The position numbers and the translations under genes are program-made. From positions 1-5,501 of the forward strand of contig CABUWD010000127.1 of assembly GCA_902495155.1 (NCBI GenBank): a DNA stretch of 5,501 bases, given 5' to 3'. Below the pieces are notes generated by a model that ran no database searches, was not told where the DNA came from, and saw only the letters and a list, made by a program, of their open reading frames with translations. The first letter of the stretch is position 1. Every line of letters begins with the position of its first letter. This document shows, piece after piece, positions 1 to 5,501 of this stretch. The DNA comes from an uncultured Collinsella sp. (GTDB taxonomy: Bacteria > Actinomycetota > Coriobacteriia > Coriobacteriales > Coriobacteriaceae).

Positions 1-42
1 TGTTTGAGATGGTTGAGCATGGCTGGTTCCTACGTTGGGGTG

Positions 43-77
43 GCGTGGCGCTGCACTTGGGTTGCGCGGCGCCACGC
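43..77 (-). terminator. GC-rich hairpin downstream of gpmA, possible terminator
   Basis: A perfect 9-bp inverted repeat (GCGTGGCGC at 43-51, GCGCCACGC at 69-77) begins about 19 bases past the gpmA stop codon. Two further G-C pairs can form inside the arms after one mismatch in the gpmA direction. The location suits a transcription terminator, but in that direction the stem is followed by CACCCCAACG rather than a run of U, so it does not meet the intrinsic terminator pattern. It may act as a 3'-end stabilising hairpin, or work with Rho. Positions 1-42 beyond it show no recognisable feature. Confidence 0.35.
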
Positions 78-95
78 TCTGGGTTTAGGTTTGGG

Positions 96-869
96 CTACT
101 TGTGTGCCTTGCCCTGATTGGCCACGGCGTCGATCTTGGCGGCGATGGTTGCCGGGTCGCCGATGTAGCGCTTGTCGAGGACGTTGAAATCGGTGTCGAA
201 GGTGTAAACGAGCGGCACGCCGGTGGGGATGTTGACCTTGAGGATTTCCTCGGGCGTGAGGTGCTCGAACTTCATGACGAGCGAGCGCAGGGAGTTGCCG
301 TGCGCGGCGATGAGTACGCGCTTGCCGGCGAGCATCCGGGGGCGAATCTCGTCTTCGAAATAAGGCCAGGCGCGGGCTATCGTGTCCTTGAGACACTCGG
401 TATAGGGCAGCTGATCGGGCGCGACGTCGCGGTATTGCTCCTGGGTGTGGGGGTCGCGACTGTCGCCCGGCTTGAGCGCCGGCGGGCAGACATCGAAGGA
501 ACGGCGCCAGATGAGCACCTGCTCATCGCCGTGCTCCGCTGCGGCATCGGCCTTGTTGAGACCCTGCAGCGCGCCGTAGTGGCGCTCGTTGAGCTTCCAG
601 GATTTGATGACGGGCAGCCACTCGCGATCCATCTGGCCGAGCACGATGTTGAGGGTGTGGATCGCGCGCTTGAGGCGCGAAGTGTAGCAGACGTCAAAGT
701 CGAAACCGGCTTCTTTGAGGGCTCGACCACCTGCGGTGGCTTCTTCACGGCCCGTGTCGGTGAGCTCGACATCGGTCCAGCCGGTGAACAGGTTGAGTTT
801 GTTCCACTCCGACTCTCCGTGACGGATAAGGACGAGTTGCATCGTCTGCTGGTCTGTCTGGCGTGCCAT
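96..869 (-). CDS. gpmA: 2,3-bisphosphoglycerate-dependent phosphoglycerate mutase
   Basis: Cytoplasmic glycolytic and gluconeogenic enzyme that interconverts 3-phosphoglycerate and 2-phosphoglycerate through a phosphohistidine primed by 2,3-bisphosphoglycerate. The 257-residue product has the histidine phosphatase fold signature RHGESEWN at residues 16-23, with H17 the phosphorylated histidine. It also has the family segments LFTGWTDVELTDTG (27-40), TSRLKRAIHT (63-72) and KLNERHYGALQGLNK (92-106, acid/base candidate E95), and the second catalytic histidine in AAHGNSLR (H190). Length fits the roughly 250-residue GpmA form and not the cofactor-independent GpmI, which is about 510. The ATG at 869 is chosen because AAGGAGG lies 5 bases upstream. 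The internal Met10, immediately before the conserved core, has no such site, so about nine extra N-terminal residues are predicted. The stop is TAG. No neighbour shares its strand inside the window, so it appears to be transcribed alone. No key residue is missing. Confidence 0.97.
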   Translation of the reverse strand: MARQTDQQTMQLVLIRHGESEWNKLNLFTGWTDVELTDTGREEATAGGRALKEAGFDFDVCYTSRLKRAIHTLNIVLGQMDREWLPVIKSWKLNERHYGALQGLNKADAAAEHGDEQVLIWRRSFDVCPPALKPGDSRDPHTQEQYRDVAPDQLPYTECLKDTIARAWPYFEDEIRPRMLAGKRVLIAAHGNSLRSLVMKFEHLTPEEILKVNIPTGVPLVYTFDTDFNVLDKRYIGDPATIAAKIDAVANQGKAHK

Positions 870-874
870 AGGGG

Positions 875-881
875 CCTCCTT
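875..881 (-). promoter_or_regulatory. Shine-Dalgarno of gpmA
   Basis: The minus strand reads AAGGAGG followed by CCCCT and then ATG, a near-perfect anti-16S match with 5-base spacing. It decides the start at 869 over the internal Met10 codon at 840-842. Confidence 0.9.
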
Positions 882-886
882 GATCT

Positions 887-903
887 GGCACGGCGCGCGT
901 GCC
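887..903 (-). promoter_or_regulatory. Small GC-rich hairpin in the gpmA leader
   Basis: GGCACG and CGTGCC form a 6-bp stem around a 5-base loop, ending five bases before the Shine-Dalgarno. If transcription starts near 915, as the promoter candidate implies, this hairpin would sit at the 5' end of the mRNA. It could protect the message or modulate ribosome access. The inverted repeat is directly visible; the function is inference. Confidence 0.35.
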
Positions 904-921
904 GTTTGCTTGACGCCGCAA

Positions 922-950
922 AGGATACCCGTTTTAGGCTAAAAAGTTAA
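922..950 (-). promoter_or_regulatory. Candidate sigma-70-type promoter of gpmA
   Basis: On the minus strand a -35-like TTAACT (945-950) is followed after exactly 17 bases by a -10-like TATCCT (922-927). Each matches four of six consensus positions. Transcription would begin near 915, giving a leader of about 45 bases that includes the small hairpin and the ribosome binding site. The surrounding 925-1000 stretch is clearly richer in A and T than the genes, which supports a promoter region. Other weak hexamer pairs exist nearby. Confidence 0.4.
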
Positions 951-1006
951 CCAAGACTAACAAAATTGTTGTATTTGAATAGGATGGTGAAAGGGGATTG
1001 CTGAAA

Positions 1007-1065
1007 TGTCTTGATCTGTAACAACTGGGGATGGAAATTGGGTCTAGGTGTTACAGATCAAGACA
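1007..1065. repeat. Hairpin unit 1 of the array
   Basis: A perfect 17-bp inverted repeat: TGTCTTGATCTGTAACA at 1007-1023 pairs with TGTTACAGATCAAGACA at 1049-1065. The 25-base loop at 1024-1048 contains GAAATTGGGTCT at 1034-1045, which recurs at the same loop position in unit 3. Unit 1 is nearest to gpmA. The spacer to the next unit is purine-rich. Confidence 0.92.
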
Positions 1066-1088
1066 AGAAGAAATGGTCCTATGGAAAA

Positions 1089-1143
1089 TCTCGATCTGTA
1101 ACAGTTAGCTGCAAAAACTGGCCCTTCGTGTTACAGATTGAGA
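1089..1143. repeat. Hairpin unit 2 of the array
   Basis: A 15-bp inverted repeat, TCTCGATCTGTAACA at 1089-1103 with TGTTACAGATTGAGA at 1129-1143. The only imperfection is G1093 opposite T1139, a G-U pair if read as plus-strand RNA. The loop at 1104-1128 is 25 bases, begins GTTAG as in unit 3, and is the most diverged in its second half. The pair positions are intermediate between units 1 and 3. Confidence 0.9.
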
Positions 1144-1163
1144 CATTCGGAACCGTCTCTCGA

Positions 1164-1228
1164 AAACATCTCAATCTGTAACAGTTAGTCGTCGAAATTG
1201 GGTCTTCCTGTTACAGATTGAGATGTTT
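1164..1228. repeat. Hairpin unit 3 of the array
   Basis: The longest stem: a perfect 20-bp inverted repeat, AAACATCTCAATCTGTAACA at 1164-1183 with its exact complement at 1209-1228. The loop at 1184-1208 is again 25 bases, starting GTTAG and carrying GAAATTGGGTCT at 1194-1205. On the minus strand the stem ends in TTT and is followed by one more T, so weak terminator activity in that direction, after the gene remnant at 1241-1294, is conceivable but not well supported. Confidence 0.93.
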
Positions 1229-1240
1229 GAAGCGGTGGGC

Positions 1241-1294
1241 TTACAGGCCGAATTTGGGGGCCTTGTCGTCGTTCTTGAGGTCGGTGGTGTCCAC
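1241..1294 (-). pseudogene. Possible orphan 3' end of a lost gene
   Basis: Read on the minus strand, 17 codons ending in TAA encode VDTTDLKNDDKAPKFGL. Nearly every codon ends in G or C (GAC ACC ACC GAC CTC AAG AAC GAC GAC AAG GCC CCC), the usage seen in both flanking genes and not expected of intergenic DNA. The frame stays open upstream only to a TGA at 1373-1375. The codons between lose the bias and spell an unconvincing peptide, and no Shine-Dalgarno precedes the GTG at 1294. I therefore read it as the C-terminal tail of a gene whose body was deleted, not as a small gene. The parent protein is not recognised. A chance stretch of biased codons remains possible. Confidence 0.35.
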
Positions 1295-1318
1295 TCGTAG
1301 GGCGTGCGTTACGCGATT

Positions 1319-1339
1319 GTTTCGAAACGGGCGGGAAAC
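1319..1339 (+). promoter_or_regulatory. Candidate operator with GAAAC half-sites upstream of gltB
   Basis: The perfect palindrome GTTTCGAAAC (1319-1328) is followed after six bases by another GAAAC (1335-1339), so two GAAAC elements repeat in direct orientation one helical turn (11 bases) apart. A GTTAC lies at 1308-1312. GAAAC with six-base gaps resembles the half-site arrangement of GlnR boxes that control nitrogen assimilation genes, gltB among them, in some actinomycetes. The repeats are visible; assigning them to a GlnR-type regulator is inference from target gene and spacing, and the upstream element is not in the expected phase. Confidence 0.3.
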
Positions 1340-1360
1340 ACAACGGGCCGGCGATGCTCC

Positions 1361-1366
1361 TAGTAT
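1361..1366 (+). promoter_or_regulatory. Weak -10-like element before gltB
   Basis: TAGTAT matches four of six -10 positions and would give a leader of about 35 bases. No good -35 hexamer sits 16-18 bases upstream, so the promoter may depend on an activator, which would fit the half-sites at 1319-1339. The element lies inside a short direct repeat, CCTAGT at 1359 and 1368. Confidence 0.22.
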
Positions 1367-1393
1367 GCCTAGTCAACTGACTGTCTAACACCT

Positions 1394-1402
1394 AGGGGAG
1401 GA
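1394..1402 (+). promoter_or_regulatory. Shine-Dalgarno of gltB
   Basis: AGGGGAGGA stands five bases before the ATG at 1408. An in-frame TAG at 1393-1395 excludes any earlier start, and no other start codon occurs before the catalytic cysteine codon, so the start is well fixed. Confidence 0.9.
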
Positions 1403-1407
1403 TCGCG

Positions 1408-4400
1408 ATGCAGGCAGATTCCGCTCAGCAGCAGGGCCTTTATCGCCCCGAATTCGACCACGATGCATGTGGCATCGGCGCGCTTGCCGATATCAACGGT
1501 GAGCGCCATCACCAGATTCTGGACGATGCACTGTCCATTCTGGTCAACTTGGAGCACCGCGGCGGCACCGGACTCGAGAAGAACACCGGCGACGGCGCCG
1601 GCATCCTGTTCCAGGTCCCGCATCACTTTTTCCGTAAAGAGGCTCAAAAGTGCGGCCAGATTCTGCCGGCAGAGGGCGACTACGGCGTGGCCATGCTGTT
1701 CTTCCCGCAGGACGACAAGGGCGTAGAGGATGCCCGTCGCGTGTTTGAGGAGGGCTGCGCCGAGGCCGGCGTGCCGCTGCTCTTTTGGCGCGAGGTGCCC
1801 GTCGACCCGCACGACTTGGGCGAGACGGCCCGCGCCTGCATGCCCACCATCTTGCAGGCCTTCCTGGGCCGCCCCGACGACACGCCCGCCGGCGACGCCT
1901 TCGAGCGCCGCCTGTACGTGTGCCGCCGCACCATCGAGAAAAAGGCCGACGCCGAGTTCGCCCTGCGCGACAAGATCTTCTATGTGTGCTCCATGAGCTC
2001 GCGCACTATCGTGTACAAGGGCATGCTGGTCGCCACGCAGATGCGCCGCTTCTTCATCGACCTCAACGACGCCGCCGTCAAAACGGCTGTGGCGCTTGTC
2101 CACTCGCGCTACTCCACCAATACCACGCCCAGCTGGGAGCGCGCACATCCCAACCGCTTTATCATCCACAACGGCGAGATCAACACCCTTAAGGGCAACG
2201 TCAACTGGATTCGTGCCCGCGAGCCCAACCTGTACAGCCCCGTGCTGCAGCACGATCTTGAGCGCGTGATGCCCATCATCAACCGCGAGGGTTCCGACTC
2301 CGCGATTCTGGATAACGTGCTCGAATTTTTGGTCATGAATGGCCGTCCGCTCACGCGTGCCGCGTCCATGTTGTTGCCCGCGCAGTGGGACCACAACGAC
2401 AGCCTGAGCGAGGAGCGACGCACCTACGACGCTTACCAGTCCATGCTCATGGAGCCGTGGGACGGCCCGGCCGCCATCGCCTTTACCGACGGCCGCACGC
2501 TGGGTGCCGCCCTCGACCGCAACGGTCTGCGCCCCGCCCGCTACTATGTGACGCGCGACGGTCGCTTTATGCTGGCAAGCGAGGTGGGCACCATCGAGGT
2601 GAGCCCCGAGAACATCCTGACGAGCGGCTGCCTGGGACCGGGCCAGATGCTCGAGGTCGACTTTGCCCGCGGCCGCGTGATCTACAACGACGAGCTGCGC
2701 GCCCGCTATGCCAAGGAAAAGCCCTACCGTGATTGGATTGCCGAGGAGACGCTGACCGTTGACGCGCTTGATGAGCCCGTTGCGGCAACGCCCGCCGAGG
2801 ACGCCGAGGTGCCCGCCGCCGTGCGTATGGCCAAGCTCGGCTACCACTGGGATGACGTCGACGAGGTCGTGCGTCCCATGGCCCAGCAGGGCAAGGCCCC
2901 GCTCGCCTCGATGGGCATCGACGCGCCGCTGGCCTGCCTGTCCAAGAAGACGCGTTCGTTCTTTGACTACTTCTATCAGCTGTTTGCCCAGGTCACGAAT
3001 CCGCCGATCGATGCCCTGCGCGAGCACATGGTCACCTCGACCACGCTTTACCTGGGCAACCACGGCAACCTGCTCGAGGACTCTCGTACGGCCTGCCAGC
3101 TGGTTCGCTTGGAGCGCCCGCTGCTGAGCGAGGAGGAGTTCGAGCGTATCTGCGCCATCGACCGCGTGGGCTTTAAGACCCGCCGTTTCCGTGCTGTGTA
3201 CCGCCGCGACGCGGGTGAGGGCGCGCTGCAGGCTGCGCTCAAGCAGCTTGCAGAGGACGTTGAGGCTGCGGTCCGCGACGGCGTGAACATTGTGGTGCTG
3301 AGCGATCGCGCCGGAGCGGGCGAGGTGCCCGTGCCGTCGCTGCTTGCCGTGGGCTGCGTGCACAACCACCTGATCCGCGCCGGCGTGCGTACCTTTGCCG
3401 ACATCGTGGTGGAGTGTGGCGACGCCGTGTCTCCGCACGACTTTGCAGCGCTGGTGGGCTACTCCGCGAGCGGCATCTATCTGTACAACGCGCATGCGTG
3501 CATCCGCAATCTGGCGGCACGCGGCGACCTGGACGTGACGGCCGAGCAGGGCATCGCCAATTACAACAAGGCCGCGACGGCGGGCATCGTCTCCATCATG
3601 TCCAAGATGGGCATCTCCACGGTGCAGAGCTACCACTCCGCGCAGATCTTCGAGGCCGTTGGCTTTACGCCGGAGTTCGTCAACGCGTACTTCGCCGGCA
3701 CGGTGAGCCGTGTGGGCGGTATGGGTGTCGAGGACGTCGAACGCGAGCAAAATGAGCGCTATGACGCCGCGCTCGCTATCCTTAAGAGCCCAGCTCCCGA
3801 TCAGCTGCCCACGTTGGGCCTGACCAAGTGGCGCCCGCTCGGCGGCGAGGATCACCTCATCGATCCGCAGACTGTCTACTTGCTGCAGACCGCCTGCCGT
3901 GAGGACAGCTACGACACCTTTAAGGAGTACAGCGCCCGCCTGCACCGCACCGGCCGTGCCATTCGCCTGCGCGACTTGCTCGACTTTAATGCCAATGGTC
4001 GCACGCCGGTGGCACTCGACGAGGTCGAGCCCGCGCTCAACATCGTCCGCCGCTTTAACACCGGCGCCATGTCGTACGGCTCCATCAGCAAGGAAGCGCA
4101 CGAGTGCATGGCCATCGCCATGAACCGCCTGCACGGCCGTTCCAACTCCGGCGAGGGCGGTGAGGATCCGCGTCGCGAGACCCCGCTGGCCAACGGCGAC
4201 TCCAAGAACTCAGCGATCAAGCAGGTGGCAAGTGCGCGCTTTGGCGTGACGAGCCGCTACCTGTGCAGCGCCTTCGAGATTCAGATCAAGATGGCCCAGG
4301 GCGCCAAGCCCGGCGAGGGTGGCCACCTGCCCGGCAAGAAGGTCTACCCCTGGATTGCCGAGGTCCGTCAGTCCACGCCCGGCATCGGCCTGATCTCTCC

Positions 4401-5501
4401 TCCGCCGCACCACGACATCTACTCCATCGAGGACCTGGCAGAGCTGATCTTTGACCTTAAGAACGCCAACCCCGGCGCGCGCGTGTCGGTCAAGCTGGTC
4501 AGCGAGGCCGGCGTCGGCACCATCGCCACTGGTGTTACCAAGGGCGCTGCCGACAAGATTTTGATCAGCGGCCACAACGGCGGCTCGGGTGCCGCTGCGC
4601 GCGACTCTATCTGGCACGCCGGTCTGCCGCTGGAGCTTGGCCTTGCCGAGGCCCAGCAGACGCTGCTGCAAAACGGCCTGCGCTCGCGCGTGGTGCTCGA
4701 GGCCGACGGCAAGCTCATGGACGGTACCGATGTTGCTGTCGCCTGCCTGTTGGGCGCCGAGGAGTTTGGCTTTGCGACCATGCCGCTCATCTCCATGGGC
4801 TGCCTCATGCAGCGCGACTGCCAGCAGGATACCTGCCCGGCCGGCATCGCTACGCAAAACTGCCGCCTACGTCGCGGCTTCCGCGGCAAGCCAGAGCACG
4901 TCGAACGCTTTATGCTCTTTGTTGCCGAGCAGCTGCGCGAGGTCATGGCGAGCCTGGGCTTCCGCACCGTCGACGAGATGGTCGGCCATCCCGAGTGCCT
5001 GCGCCAGATCGAGGTCCCGGGCACCCGCAAGGCCAACCTGCTCGATCTGTCGCCCGTGCTGGCAAGCGCGACCTGTGAGTTTGGTGCCCACATCCCGGGC
5101 GCCGACGGCCGTCACTTCCTGCCCCAGATGGCTGCGGACAGCGAGCTCGACAAGACGCTCGATTCCACGCTGTTTGTGCCCTATACGGCCGATGCCCGTG
5201 CGCACCTGCGCCCGATTCGCTTCCGCGCCGACATCGCCAACGTCAACCGCTGCGTGGGCACCATCTTGGGCAACGCGGTGACCAAGGCGCATCCCGAGGG
5301 CCTGCCCGCCGGCTCCATCACCATCGATTGCGATGGTTCGGCCGGTCAGAGCTTCGGCGCCTTCCTGCCGCGCGGCATTACGCTCAACGTGCGCGGTGAC
5401 GCCAACGACTACTTTGGCAAGGGTCTTTCGGGCGGCGAGGTGTCGGTGCGCCCCAACCCGCATGCGACCTACAAGTTCGACGAGAACATCATCGTGGGCA
5501 A
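1408..5501 (+). CDS. gltB: Glutamate synthase large (alpha) subunit, 3' end outside the window
   Basis: Makes two glutamates from glutamine and 2-oxoglutarate; with glutamine synthetase it assimilates ammonia in the cytoplasm. The window holds 1364 codons of about 1500 expected. A 20-residue propeptide precedes Cys21 (HDACGIG), the glutaminase nucleophile exposed by processing. The class II amidotransferase domain (about 21-430) shows HSRYSTNT (232-239), WERAHP (243-248), HNGEINT (254-260), SDSA (296-299) and DRNGLRPAR (370-378). The central domain (about 450-760) has FAQVTNPPID (526-535) and SKMGIST (732-738). The FMN synthase domain has NTGAMSYGSIS (884-894), SGEGGED (914-920), QGAKPGEGGHLPG (964-976), LISPPPHHDIYSIEDL and SGHNGGSGAA (1054-1063). 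Cys1132, Cys1138 and Cys1143 have the C-x5-C-x4-CP spacing of the 3Fe-4S cluster ligands. The C-terminal GXGXG helix domain begins with AGQSFGAF (1312-1319) and is cut. No ferredoxin-loop insertion is evident, so an NAD(P)H-dependent enzyme with a GltD partner is likely; any gltD would lie beyond the edge. Confidence 0.98.
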   Translation, partial: MQADSAQQQGLYRPEFDHDACGIGALADINGERHHQILDDALSILVNLEHRGGTGLEKNTGDGAGILFQVPHHFFRKEAQKCGQILPAEGDYGVAMLFFPQDDKGVEDARRVFEEGCAEAGVPLLFWREVPVDPHDLGETARACMPTILQAFLGRPDDTPAGDAFERRLYVCRRTIEKKADAEFALRDKIFYVCSMSSRTIVYKGMLVATQMRRFFIDLNDAAVKTAVALVHSRYSTNTTPSWERAHPNRFIIHNGEINTLKGNVNWIRAREPNLYSPVLQHDLERVMPIINREGSDSAILDNVLEFLVMNGRPLTRAASMLLPAQWDHNDSLSEERRTYDAYQSMLMEPWDGPAAIAFTDGRTLGAALDRNGLRPARYYVTRDGRFMLASEVGTIEVSPENILTSGCLGPGQMLEVDFARGRVIYNDELRARYAKEKPYRDWIAEETLTVDALDEPVAATPAEDAEVPAAVRMAKLGYHWDDVDEVVRPMAQQGKAPLASMGIDAPLACLSKKTRSFFDYFYQLFAQVTNPPIDALREHMVTSTTLYLGNHGNLLEDSRTACQLVRLERPLLSEEEFERICAIDRVGFKTRRFRAVYRRDAGEGALQAALKQLAEDVEAAVRDGVNIVVLSDRAGAGEVPVPSLLAVGCVHNHLIRAGVRTFADIVVECGDAVSPHDFAALVGYSASGIYLYNAHACIRNLAARGDLDVTAEQGIANYNKAATAGIVSIMSKMGISTVQSYHSAQIFEAVGFTPEFVNAYFAGTVSRVGGMGVEDVEREQNERYDAALAILKSPAPDQLPTLGLTKWRPLGGEDHLIDPQTVYLLQTACREDSYDTFKEYSARLHRTGRAIRLRDLLDFNANGRTPVALDEVEPALNIVRRFNTGAMSYGSISKEAHECMAIAMNRLHGRSNSGEGGEDPRRETPLANGDSKNSAIKQVASARFGVTSRYLCSAFEIQIKMAQGAKPGEGGHLPGKKVYPWIAEVRQSTPGIGLISPPPHHDIYSIEDLAELIFDLKNANPGARVSVKLVSEAGVGTIATGVTKGAADKILISGHNGGSGAAARDSIWHAGLPLELGLAEAQQTLLQNGLRSRVVLEADGKLMDGTDVAVACLLGAEEFGFATMPLISMGCLMQRDCQQDTCPAGIATQNCRLRRGFRGKPEHVERFMLFVAEQLREVMASLGFRTVDEMVGHPECLRQIEVPGTRKANLLDLSPVLASATCEFGAHIPGADGRHFLPQMAADSELDKTLDSTLFVPYTADARAHLRPIRFRADIANVNRCVGTILGNAVTKAHPEGLPAGSITIDCDGSAGQSFGAFLPRGITLNVRGDANDYFGKGLSGGEVSVRPNPHATYKFDENIIVG

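Larger units (their letters stand above)
1007..1228. repeat. Array of three tandem 80-bp palindromic units
   Basis: Three hairpin units follow each other with a period of exactly 80 bases: left arms begin at 1008, 1088 and 1168, right arms at 1049, 1129 and 1209. Each unit is a left arm ending in ATCTGTAACA, a 25-base loop, a right arm beginning TGTTACAGAT, and (after units 1 and 2) a spacer of about 24 bases. Seen another way, it is six copies of a 16-base element in alternating orientation about 40 bases apart. The loops share sequence; the spacers are mostly different. No convincing open reading frame runs through it. The array lies between the candidate gpmA promoter and the gltB leader. 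It is not a CRISPR, because the copies alternate in orientation and the loops are related. Possible roles are a structured RNA, an array of operators for a dimeric regulator, or a palindromic repeat family dispersed in the genome. Confidence 0.9.

Noticed and set aside
1..17. Possible edge of another copy of the hairpin array (TGTTTGAGATGG resembles the end of unit 3)
   Set aside because: The match is limited to about 8 bases (TTGAGATG), the core TGTTACAGAT is absent, and the window edge prevents checking for a partner arm.
9..950. A 313-codon plus-strand open frame across gpmA
   Set aside because: It is antisense to gpmA, which has all its catalytic residues, and it also runs through the gpmA promoter region. 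There is no Shine-Dalgarno at its start and no recognisable domain.
1007..1228. CRISPR array
   Set aside because: Copies alternate in orientation, the intervening loops are related in sequence, the repeat core is short, and there is no leader or cas gene in view.
1007..1228. Integron attC sites
   Set aside because: The period near 80 bases and the palindromes suggested attC, but the arms give GTTACAG where the attC core needs GTTRRRY, no bulged bases are seen, and there are no gene cassettes between units.
1164..1228. Ordinary intrinsic terminator
   Set aside because: The 25-base loop is large, the stem is not GC-rich, and only a few T residues follow on either strand. The array also lies upstream of both genes, where neither needs a terminator.
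1369..4134. A 921-codon open frame on the minus strand opposite gltB
   Set aside because: It is antisense to a gene with clear domains and catalytic motifs throughout. High G+C at third codon positions removes stop codons from the mirror frame. It has no recognisable motif, and its composition (rich in G, A, V, H, R, Q) is that of a mirror translation.
4549..4617. Altered FMN-site loop in GltB (HNGGSGAAARDS instead of DGGTGASP)
   Set aside because: As I recall, other bona fide GltB proteins also lack the aspartate here, and the glycines and following HAGLPLELGL segment are intact, so this looks like ordinary family variation.

Overview
The window looks like chromosomal DNA from a high-GC Gram-positive bacterium. 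The protein sequences and codon usage (third positions mostly G or C) suggest Actinomycetota, and my guess is Coriobacteriia, for example Collinsella. That placement is inference from general familiarity, not from a search. Both protein-coding genes are ordinary central-metabolism genes. They are divergently transcribed and separated by an unusually structured, more AT-rich intergenic region of 538 bases.

Layout. Positions 1-95 lie downstream of the first gene and hold one GC-rich hairpin and no recognisable gene. Positions 96-869 on the minus strand encode a complete 2,3-bisphosphoglycerate-dependent phosphoglycerate mutase (gpmA), with a strong ribosome binding site, a small leader hairpin and a plausible promoter upstream. 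Positions 1007-1228 hold a tandem array of three long hairpins. The repeat period is exactly 80 bases, the loops are all exactly 25 bases, and the arms differ between units by compensatory changes. Positions 1241-1294 on the minus strand look like the orphan 3' end of a lost gene. Positions 1300-1407 are the leader of gltB, with repeated GAAAC half-sites, a weak -10-like element and a strong Shine-Dalgarno. From 1408 to the window edge the plus strand encodes the large subunit of glutamate synthase (gltB), cut off at residue 1364 of an expected total of about 1500.

The two genes serve different pathways (lower glycolysis, and ammonia assimilation through glutamine and 2-oxoglutarate). There is no sign that they form a unit beyond sharing an intergenic region. 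The hairpin array is the part not explained by known annotation. Its constant geometry and covarying arms suggest a structure kept by selection or by a copying mechanism, such as a structured RNA, an operator array or a mobile palindromic repeat. The sequence alone does not decide among these.
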